A stretch of DNA of 20,264 nucleotides from DASZFV01 sp035546175 (GTDB lineage Bacteria; Myxococcota_A; Polyangia; Fen-1088): assembly GCA_035546175.1 (NCBI GenBank), contig DASZWW010000382.1:1-20264 (forward strand). Direction: 5' to 3'. Positions 7,201-12,229 of this stretch are shown here, in pieces; position 1 is the stretch's first letter, and each line of letters starts with the position of its first letter. Position numbers and translations under genes: made by a program. The notes beneath the pieces are model-generated. The model was not told where the DNA came from and did not search any database. It saw nothing but the letters and a program-made list of their open reading frames with translations.

Positions 7201-9205
7201 CGTGTTCTTCATGCCGCCGACCGCGACCGACCTGGGCGATCCGGCCGGCGGCGCTCCGGCGGGCGTCAGCGTCTCGTGCGCGCCGGCGCCGAACACGAAC
7301 TTCCCGATCGCCACTGCGGCCAATCCATGGACGACCGTGACGTGCACGGCGACGGACCCGCTGGGCAACGCATCGCAGGCTCAGTTCAAGGTCGCTGTCC
7401 ACGATACCGTGGCCCCGGTGTTCGACTCGTTCGCGGATGTCACGCAGGCGGCGACGGATCCGAACGGGGCCGTGGTGACCTTCGCGCCGACGGCGAAGGA
7501 CGAGGTCGATTGCAGCACCGCGCTCTTGTGCGTCAACTTCGGGAGCTCTTGCATCACGCCCACCTGCACGCCGCCGTCGGGCAGCCTCTTCCCCGTCGGG
7601 CAGACGACGGTGACCTGCACGGCCATGGACGCCGCCCAAAACCAGTCGCAGATGAAGTTCAAGGTGAACGTGACGGGCTCCGGCATCGGCTCGCCGTGCA
7701 CGAGCACGGCGCAGTGCGCGTCCGGCCTGTGCGTGGACGGCGTGTGCTGCGGCCTCGCCGATCCCACGGCGACGTCGTGCGGCCAGTGTCAAGCGTGCAA
7801 CGTGCCTGGCTCGCTCGGCACCTGCACCGCGACGGCCGGCTCGTGCAGCGACGGCAACGCCTGCACGCAGAACGACACCTGCCAGAACGGCGCCTGCGTG
7901 GGCGGCGCGCCGATCGCCTGCGCCGCCTCCGATCAGTGCCACGTCGCGGGGACGTGCGATCCCGCGACCGGGACGTGCTCGAGCCCGGCGGCGCCGAACG
8001 GCACCGCCTGCAGCGACGGGAACGCGTGCACGCAGACCGACAGCTGCCAGGCGGGGGTGTGCGTGGGCGGAAGCCCCGTGACGTGCGCGCCGAGCGATCA
8101 GTGCCACGTCGCGGGCGCCTGCAACCCGGCGACCGGGACGTGCTCGAGCCCGGCGGCGCCGAACGGCACCGCCTGCAGCGACGGGAACGCGTGCACGCTC
8201 GGTGACAGCTGCCAGGCAGGGACTTGCGTGGGCTCGACGCCCGTGACGTGCGCGCCCAGCGATCAGTGCCACGTGGCCGGCACGTGCAACCCGACGACGG
8301 GCGCGTGCTCGAACCCCCCGGTCGCGAATGGCACGGCGTGCAACGACGGGAACGCGTGCACGACGTCCGACGTCTGCGCGGCCGGCGTGTGCACCGGCGG
8401 TGCGCCGCTCGACTGCGACGATCAGAACCCCTGCACGGTGGACTCGTGCAGCGGCGCGGGCGGGTGCGCGCACACGCCCGGCAACAAGGGCGCCGTGTGC
8501 CGCGCCGCCACGAGCGCATGCGACAGCGCGGAGACGTGCACCGGCACGAGCGCCGCCTGCCCGGCCGCCGCCGACAAGGTCGCGCCCGTGCTCGCCGCCG
8601 GCACGAACCAGACGGTCGTCGGGACCTGCTCGTCGGCGCCGCTGGTCTTCGCCGCGCCGGCGCTCGTCGGCTCGTGCGAGACCGGAACGAAGGTGACGTG
8701 CACGTCGGTCCCCGGCAACGCCTACGGCGCCCACACCGTCGCCTGCACCGCCAAGGACGCGGCCGGCAACGTCTCGGCGCCGGTGAGCTTCACCGTCACC
8801 GTGCTCCAGCCGCTCACGGTGCGCGTGCAGCCGCCGCTGTCCGGCGACAACGACGCCGTCGACAACGTGGTCAAGGACGGCTCGACCGTTCCGGTCAAGG
8901 TGCAGCTCTTCGCCTGCGGCGTGAACGTCACGAAGACCGCCTCGGTGACGGCGAAGCTCGCCGTGGCCTCGGCGCCGAGCGGCGGCTCGACGACCACGCA
9001 GACGGTCGTCGCCTGCAGCGACGCCCCGAACACGAACGGCGTCATGGTCCTCGACGGCGCGAGCTATCACTACAACCTGTCGACGAAGGGCTACGCCGTG
9101 ACCGCGGGCCTCCCGGCGTTCTTCCAGCTGAACGTCAGCGTGGCGTACAAGTCGGCGCCTTCGGTGGTCGTCGGCTCCGACGCCATCGAGCTCGACACGA
9201 GGTGA
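4235..9205 (+). CDS. Giant exported multidomain surface protein with NGLWQ repeats, propeller, HYR and Cys-rich repeats
   Basis: With ATG 4235 (GGAGAGG upstream, 4-base overlap with the kinase stop) the product has 1656 residues. The N-terminus is a signal peptide ending in LAPGC (C25), probably lipidated although the lipobox is imperfect. In order: nine NGL-type pentapeptides (45-87); a Cys-containing region (about 90-435) with a CDESCQRWVSACVLARTNAYG block; a CLGNGDCCSNTC segment (396-412); a CGNGVCEAGE...CLSDC motif (about 438-460); seven 'hxxDxxGNhhhxG'-like motifs (about 475-950), consistent with a seven-bladed propeller; two HYR-like domains (956-1146); CASGLCVDGVCCG (about 1161-1173); four 55-residue Cys repeats (1200-1419); a third HYR-like domain (about 1449-1526); and a PxKF-like C-terminus with STVPVKVQL. 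Adhesion or ligand binding at the cell surface is inferred; no catalytic motif was seen. The propeller segment has looser codon use, including ATA codons. Confidence 0.9.
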   Translation: MRKTTTVRMWGWCATLVIAGLAPGCSSKGRNDVVASRRSALSTTNGLWQNGLTTNGLWQNGLWQNGLWQNGLWQNGLWQNGLWQNGLSGDAALPGNMLRNNAYARQALQYIYECAMPAPTYDSTGAAVTSYATSIDPNTKADGTGSIPCTPPGDGGTDGGADAGASCDVGYECSTDGKCVIPLRGAIGLAINDDGTTWWGAPAPGGATDTTTGKWGQCDESCQRWVSACVLARTNAYGVHVPISMRAPAGPPAGASPGKMLQLAAVQAALVVGPDEAAFQEREGAYYGNLFATTPFSSTLGPCTTLPDGTVQCQPTGPIVNTPSFYACAGPDSNLPEVTKRFCSSQGDQTVIKVPGVCVPRTTSTGATELGVCDGIDTTGSIHGCNTCESINAACLGNGDCCSNTCSAGRCVAGTSPSMGTHYDEVITVYLEQPMAVCGNGVCEAGEHLSEPYECLSDCHPGSWAKDYFTSFGEITYPGGGMEFSVQGLSAVGPDDSVVLLGDPEDNEGQLIDIDLGGGNLPASLGRAVLAKYDSKGNHVWSKRFGATPPGPGLLPLNYAAAVTVAPNGNIIVVGNAIQNKPNGYQAPIIYTFGPDGGPPNAYANGVTPVALAVLPVEVTATGVYGNMQAMSGLAIDSQGNADMTFLCGAPATLGSFSITPAQPVGWANPATYNFCVVKAGPQGDLKWARGLDGGATFPWSLAVDKNDDIVVVTTSSVENLQKLCGVDGAVIWSRDSINTNNAAAFTVATFDASGNVYAGGYFNTGSALAQMLVPSNPSSVFGGSIPVVTGRPPFIVKYDGAGAFQWVRYANVVCPDFTCSRNAQQADLNATALNISFDRGGNVILGSYGSVLGGGLDFGIGTFPTYNAPNLFLSAYGTQGAGAGSLLWAKQLPMIVKSAVANLGLDSTGRIVVSGAYTGSIQMDGDLLVTDSPEDPGTTDAYLASFAAPSTSDKTPPAIGFTTDQTGAPIVTVPSDIVAEATSKCGASVFFMPPTATDLGDPAGGAPAGVSVSCAPAPNTNFPIATAANPWTTVTCTATDPLGNASQAQFKVAVHDTVAPVFDSFADVTQAATDPNGAVVTFAPTAKDEVDCSTALLCVNFGSSCITPTCTPPSGSLFPVGQTTVTCTAMDAAQNQSQMKFKVNVTGSGIGSPCTSTAQCASGLCVDGVCCGLADPTATSCGQCQACNVPGSLGTCTATAGSCSDGNACTQNDTCQNGACVGGAPIACAASDQCHVAGTCDPATGTCSSPAAPNGTACSDGNACTQTDSCQAGVCVGGSPVTCAPSDQCHVAGACNPATGTCSSPAAPNGTACSDGNACTLGDSCQAGTCVGSTPVTCAPSDQCHVAGTCNPTTGACSNPPVANGTACNDGNACTTSDVCAAGVCTGGAPLDCDDQNPCTVDSCSGAGGCAHTPGNKGAVCRAATSACDSAETCTGTSAACPAAADKVAPVLAAGTNQTVVGTCSSAPLVFAAPALVGSCETGTKVTCTSVPGNAYGAHTVACTAKDAAGNVSAPVSFTVTVLQPLTVRVQPPLSGDNDAVDNVVKDGSTVPVKVQLFACGVNVTKTASVTAKLAVASAPSGGSTTTQTVVACSDAPNTNGVMVLDGASYHYNLSTKGYAVTAGLPAFFQLNVSVAYKSAPSVVVGSDAIELDTR
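4367..4495 (+). repeat. 15-bp tandem repeat encoding NGLWQ pentapeptides
   Basis: Units begin every 15 bases at 4367, 4382, 4397, 4412, 4427, 4442, 4457, 4472 and 4487 (the last one partial). The common unit is AACGGGCTCTGGCAG, encoding Asn-Gly-Leu-Trp-Gln; the second unit encodes NGLTT. Units differ only at one to a few positions. Because the unit is a multiple of three, gain or loss of copies would keep the frame and only change the length of this segment just after the signal peptide. Confidence 0.95.
7832..8491 (+). repeat. Four 165-bp tandem repeats encoding 55-residue Cys-rich units
   Basis: Units start at 7832, 7997, 8162 and 8327. Each encodes about 55 residues with eight Cys, enough for four disulfides. 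The motif is CSDGNACTxxDxCQxGxC followed by CAPSDQCHVAG and a C-N-P-x-T-G-x-C-S tail. Units one to three are the most alike: a 70-base stretch is identical at 7964-8033 and 8129-8198, across unit boundaries. The fourth unit has diverged in its second half. Such arrays are common in secreted myxobacterial proteins; the function is not known to me. Confidence 0.92.
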
Positions 9206-9241
9206 GGCCTCGCGCGCGGCGGCCGGCGCGCGCCTCACCTC
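9199..9241. terminator. Bidirectional hairpin shared by two convergent genes
   Basis: GAGGTGAGGC (9199-9208) pairs perfectly over 10 bases with GCCTCACCTC (9232-9241). Inside, GCGCGC (9212-9217) pairs with GCGCGC (9226-9231), with a CTC bulge between the two stems. The stop codon of the giant gene (9203-9205) lies in one arm, and the stop of the minus-strand lipoprotein gene (9237-9235) lies in the other. The position between two converging genes fits a bidirectional terminator, although there is no T-tract. Confidence 0.7.
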
Positions 9242-9678
9242 TTGGCGGAGACGAAGACGTCCTCCGCCTTGAGGCCGAGCCGGTCGATCGTCGCGCCGTC
9301 GGGGTCGCCGGTGGCGGGCAGGCCCTGGCTCTTCTGGTAGCGCTCGAGGGCCGCGCGCGTCTCGCCGTCGAGCTCGTCGGTGGTCGTTCGCCGCGAGAGC
9401 GCCCCGGCGTGAATCAGCCGCTCCTGGATCGCCTTGGCGGCGCCCGGCTTCAAGAGCCCGGCGGGCGACGTGGGGAGGGGCAGCCCGGTCGGCGAGCGCG
9501 ACGGGCCGCTCGAGGAGGGAGCGCCCGCGACGGGCTCGGGCTTGTGGACCGACGAGGCGCTCTGGTCGAAAGGCGGCCGCTCGTGCCCCGGCTCGCTCGT
9601 CGGCTCGACGGACCGCGTGTGGCCGCACGACGCGAGCGCGACGAGCAGCGCGCCGACCAGCGAGCGTCGCGCCGTCAT
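9235..9678 (-). CDS. Peptidoglycan-binding-domain lipoprotein
   Basis: The 147-residue product starts at the ATG read from 9678. A short basic n-region and hydrophobic core lead to the lipobox L15-A16-S17-C18, so it is probably a lipoprotein. Residues 19-70 are a Pro/Ser-rich disordered linker. Residues about 70-140 resemble a PG_binding_1 domain: GAAKAIQERLIHAGAL, then DELDGETRAALERYQKSQGLPATGDPDGATIDRL in the usual order of alternating helices, including the 'T/D-G-x-T' and 'QKSQGLPATG' signatures. It would bind cell-wall peptidoglycan and tether something to it; no catalytic domain is present. Its ATG overlaps the stop of the DUF748 gene upstream (ATGA, 9678-9675), so it is the last gene of a three-gene operon. 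Confidence 0.85.
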   Translation of the reverse strand: MTARRSLVGALLVALASCGHTRSVEPTSEPGHERPPFDQSASSVHKPEPVAGAPSSSGPSRSPTGLPLPTSPAGLLKPGAAKAIQERLIHAGALSRRTTTDELDGETRAALERYQKSQGLPATGDPDGATIDRLGLKAEDVFVSAKR

Positions 9679-10844
9679 TTCGACGAGCCCTTCCCTTCGG
9701 GCTGCGCCTTGGGCGGGCCCTGCTTCTTCTCGAGCGCGTGCTTCGCCTGATCGAGCTTGCCCTCGCGGTGGGGCGCCTCGGGCGGGGGCAGGTGCGCGAA
9801 CCCGGAGGAGACACCTTCGACGAAGGCGTTCCTCACGACGCCCAGGATCGCGGGCCAGAGCTGCACGTCGGGATCGACGAGCCGGCCTTCGATGGGGACG
9901 GTCGTCGCGACGGCGTTGCGCCCCGGGACGCGATCGGAGGCCAGCTTGATCCCGGTGTCGGCGAGCCAGGCCTTGAGCTTGTCCCACACGCCGGGCGCGG
10001 CGGGCGCCACGTGGACGTTCTCGAGGACCGGCTTGACGCCGCCCTCGATGCGGCCGCCGCTGGCCCGGAACTCGGCGTAGAGGCTGACCGTGCCCTCGGG
10101 CGCCTGCAGCTTCGTCTTCTCCTCGATCCAGTCGTAGAGCTCGGCGGCGCGCAGCCCCACGAGCTCGAACCGGCCGGCGAAGGCGAGGGGGCTCGCGTAG
10201 GGATCGGCGGAGACGAAGAGGTCGAGCGCGCCGCTCCGCCCGACGGTGCCCTTCGCGCTCAAGGTCGTGGGCCGCCCCGCGGCGAGCCGCTCGCGCGTGG
10301 CGAGGTTCTCCGCGGCGACGTCGAGCCGGTGCACCCACAGCTCGGGGCGGCGAGGCTCGGTCCTGTCGCGGAAGAGGAGCTCGCCGCGGACGATCTCGAT
10401 CCGCTCGACGTCGAGCGGCGTGACCTGCCGCAGCTCGGTGGAGAGATCCGGCGCGCGCTTCGCCGTCGTCGAGGGCTTCGTCGCTTCGTTCTCGACGATG
10501 ATCTTGGGGCGCACGATGCGCACCTTGGCGACGAGCTGGCGCCGGAGGAGGCGGTGCCAGACGAGATCGACGTGGGTCCTCTCCGCGTAGAAGATCGGCG
10601 CCTCCCAGCGGCCGCCCGGCTCCTGGATGACCTTGAGGTGGGTGATCGTGTAGCCGAGCGGGAAGAGGGTCACGTGCACGCGGTCGAAGTCGCCGCGAAA
10701 GCCCTGCATCCGGGCCAGGCCCTGGCGCGTCTCGTGCGCCGCGATGGGGTCGAGGGCGAGCCGCAGCCCCACGAACAGGGCGACGATGACGAGCGCCGCC
10801 CAGGCGAGCCGCCGCGCCCACCGGTGTTGTCGGGGCGAGGTCAC
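9675..10844 (-). CDS. DUF748 / AsmA-like membrane-anchored envelope protein
   Basis: This 389-residue protein starts at a GTG (10844-10842) that overlaps the previous stop as GTGA. One N-terminal membrane helix (about 13-31) is followed by a large extracytoplasmic part. The segment LDPIAAHETRQGLARMQGFRGDFDRVHVTLFPLGYTI and the later 'GGRWEAPIFYAERTHVDLVW' block are characteristic of the DUF748 family, which is related to AsmA/TamB-like beta-rich proteins that handle lipids or outer-membrane assembly. Here the C-terminal 40 residues are a Lys/Pro/Glu-rich tail. The gene sits between DUF4142 and peptidoglycan-binding lipoprotein genes, which points to a cell-envelope role. Its exact function is unknown. 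Confidence 0.85.
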   Translation of the reverse strand: MTSPRQHRWARRLAWAALVIVALFVGLRLALDPIAAHETRQGLARMQGFRGDFDRVHVTLFPLGYTITHLKVIQEPGGRWEAPIFYAERTHVDLVWHRLLRRQLVAKVRIVRPKIIVENEATKPSTTAKRAPDLSTELRQVTPLDVERIEIVRGELLFRDRTEPRRPELWVHRLDVAAENLATRERLAAGRPTTLSAKGTVGRSGALDLFVSADPYASPLAFAGRFELVGLRAAELYDWIEEKTKLQAPEGTVSLYAEFRASGGRIEGGVKPVLENVHVAPAAPGVWDKLKAWLADTGIKLASDRVPGRNAVATTVPIEGRLVDPDVQLWPAILGVVRNAFVEGVSSGFAHLPPPEAPHREGKLDQAKHALEKKQGPPKAQPEGKGSSK

Positions 10845-11374
10845 CGGAGCGCGTTACCGCCCTGGTTCACGAGCTTCTGGGCGATGGACTCGTGCTTCTT
10901 GAGCGTGGGCAGCAGCTCCTTGAGCAGCGACTTGAGCCTCTCGTCCTTGGTGGCGTCGCGGGCGTTCTCCACCGCGGCGATGTCCTTCTTGTGGTCGTCC
11001 AGCATCGTGCGCGCGAACTCGGCGTCGAACCCGGCGCCCATGTTCATGTCGGTCGAGCCGACCTCGGGCGTGTTCGCCGCGAGGTCGATCTTCTCCTCCT
11101 TGGCGAGCTTGGCGACCTTGTCGTCCGCCTCCGTGTGGTCCTTGATGAGCGTCTTGCCGAAGGACTGGACCTCCTTCGAGTGCCCGTGGTCGCGCGCCAT
11201 CTCGCCCATCCGGATCTCCTTCACGTTCGAGCGATGGAGCTTGCCGAGGACCTCGGCCGTCGCGGGCGCGCCCGCGGACGGCGGCGGTTCCTTCGCCAAG
11301 GCCCCGCGAGCCATGAGGACGAGACCCAACCCCAACCCCAACCCCAACGATGAGACGCGCGCCAATGAACGCAT
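10841..11374 (-). CDS. DUF4142 exported helical (ferritin-like) protein
   Basis: An ATG at 11374 preceded by an AGAGAGGG ribosome-binding site is preferred over a GTG 21 bases upstream. The 177-residue product has a Sec signal peptide whose core is the repeated dipeptide Gly-Leu (residues 11-18), with probable cleavage after ALA (27). Residues about 39-175 match DUF4142: helices with LHRSNVKEIRMGEMARDHG, SFGKTLIKDHTEADDKV, FARTMLDDHKKDI and a final LKKHESIAQKL. The family has a four-helix, ferritin-like layout with conserved His; metal binding is possible but unproven. It is the first gene of the minus-strand operon and its stop overlaps the DUF748 start. The divergent gap to 11518 probably holds its promoter, though I cannot pick one with confidence. 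Confidence 0.88.
   Translation of the reverse strand: MRSLARVSSLGLGLGLGLVLMARGALAKEPPPSAGAPATAEVLGKLHRSNVKEIRMGEMARDHGHSKEVQSFGKTLIKDHTEADDKVAKLAKEEKIDLAANTPEVGSTDMNMGAGFDAEFARTMLDDHKKDIAAVENARDATKDERLKSLLKELLPTLKKHESIAQKLVNQGGNALR
11325..11348 (-). repeat. Hexanucleotide G-rich repeat in a signal-peptide coding region
   Basis: On the coding (minus) strand the sequence is three GTTGGG-type hexamers plus a shorter G-run, giving four G-tracts of 4, 4, 4 and 3 separated by TT. It encodes the Gly-Leu dipeptides of the DUF4142 signal peptide. Four G-tracts with 2-base loops meet the usual G-quadruplex pattern. Confidence 0.85.
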
Positions 11375-11486
11375 GAATGCCCTCTCTGGTTTCACGGCCC
11401 GAGTGTGGGCTCGTGCGTGGAAACCCTATGCATCGGGCGCCGCCCGCGCATCGGCACGACCACGCAATCACGCGACCGGGCCGGTT

Positions 11487-11502
11487 TGGCACGCGGATCG
11501 CA
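11487..11502 (+). promoter_or_regulatory. Strong sigma-54 (-24/-12) promoter candidate
   Basis: TGGCACG-N4-TCGCA differs from the consensus TGGCACG-N4-TTGCA at a single position and keeps the GG-N10-GC spacing exactly. Transcription should start near 11513, only about five bases before the ATG at 11518, so the message would be almost leaderless. That matches the lack of a Shine-Dalgarno sequence. No enhancer site for an activator could be identified in the 143-base divergent gap, and a bEBP gene is not in the window. Confidence 0.5.
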
Positions 11503-11517
11503 AGCCTTCGTGCCGTC

Positions 11518-11904
11518 ATGACCGAGCACGAAGCCGAACGATTGGAGGAGCGGGCCGACGCCATCCGCGGCGATCTCGGCGCTCTCGTGAGCGAGCTCGA
11601 TCGCCGGCGCCACCGCGCCCGCAAGCCGCTCTTCATCGCGGCGTCGGCGGGAGGGCTCGCGGCGGTCGCCGCCGGCGCGTTCCTGCTCTGGCGCCGCGGC
11701 CGCCGTCGGAGGACCCGCCTCCAGGCGCTCGCGGCCGCGCTCCGGCGCTCGGTGGCCCACCCCGAGCGCGTCGCCACGAAGAGCGAGCGGTCGTCGCTCG
11801 CGAAGAAGGTCGCGCTGTCGGCCGCCGCCTCGGTGGCCTCCGTGGTCGCCCGGCGAGCGGCGCAGCGGCTGCTCGGCAGGCCGAGGACGTCGGGCCGAAC
11901 ATGA
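11518..11904 (+). CDS. Small DUF3618-like membrane protein
   Basis: The ATG at 11518 gives 128 residues. A charged N-terminal helix (LEERADAIRGDLGALVSELDRRR, about 9-31) resembles the DUF3618 family motif, where an 'IRxDLxxLVxxLxxR' helix precedes a membrane segment. A hydrophobic helix follows (about 38-58), then a very basic stretch RRGRRRRTR and a basic amphipathic tail with another Ala-rich hydrophobic segment near residues 100-115. Small proteins of this type often accompany phage-shock, YtxH-like or phage-holin-like envelope stress genes, but no such partners are visible here. There is no ribosome-binding site; the sigma-54-like site immediately upstream is the best explanation for expression. 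The family call is tentative. Confidence 0.65.
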   Translation: MTEHEAERLEERADAIRGDLGALVSELDRRRHRARKPLFIAASAGGLAAVAAGAFLLWRRGRRRRTRLQALAAALRRSVAHPERVATKSERSSLAKKVALSAAASVASVVARRAAQRLLGRPRTSGRT

Positions 11905-11962
11905 GCGGGACAGGGGCGGCGGTCACCGACTCCGGCCCCATATTTCGACTGGGAGGTACGCC

Positions 11963-12202
11963 ATGGCGATGATGCAATGCGAGACCTGCGGCAACGAGTA
12001 CGACAAGGCGTTCGAGCTGACGCTCGACGGGAAGACGCACGTCTTCGACAGCTTCGAGTGCGCGATCGAGGCGGTGGCGCCGCGCTGCGCGCACTGCCAT
12101 TGCCGCGTCATCGGCCACGGCGTCGAGGAGCAGGGGAGCATCTACTGCTGCGCGCGCTGCGCGAAGAGCGCGGGCCGCACGGCGGTCACGGATCGGGCGT
12201 AG
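11963..12202 (+). CDS. Cys-rich metallothionein-like / zinc-ribbon small protein
   Basis: The 79-residue protein starts at ATG 11963 with a GGGAGG ribosome-binding site (11951-11956) 6 bases upstream. It has nine Cys: C6 and C9 as CxxC, C33, C42, C45 and C47 as CxHCxC, C62 and C63, and C66 as CCxxC. The segment CAHCHCRVIGHGVEE...YCCARCA resembles prokaryotic metallothioneins (SmtA/BmtA type), where CxC and YCCxxCA motifs bind zinc, and His44, His46 and His52 could add ligands. The N-terminal CETCGNEYDKAFEL resembles a zinc ribbon. It probably stores or buffers metal in the cytoplasm, or acts as a metal sensor. It is followed after 27 bases by the debranching-type enzyme gene. Confidence 0.8.
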   Translation: MAMMQCETCGNEYDKAFELTLDGKTHVFDSFECAIEAVAPRCAHCHCRVIGHGVEEQGSIYCCARCAKSAGRTAVTDRA

Positions 12203-12229
12203 CGCGGCGGCGAGCTCGCGGCGGCGTCG

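Noticed and set aside
5702..9814. Very long minus-strand open frame opposite the surface protein
   Set aside because: It crosses the convergent terminator and into the lipoprotein gene on a different frame; composition is Arg/Gly/Ala without motifs.
11325..11348. True telomeric repeat or linear chromosome end
   Set aside because: It is internal to a gene, only four tracts long and explained by Gly-Leu codons.
11377..11517. N-terminal extension of the DUF3618-like gene
   Set aside because: The upstream part of the frame lies across the sigma-54-like site and its translation lacks coding character; ATG 11518 is the first sensible start.
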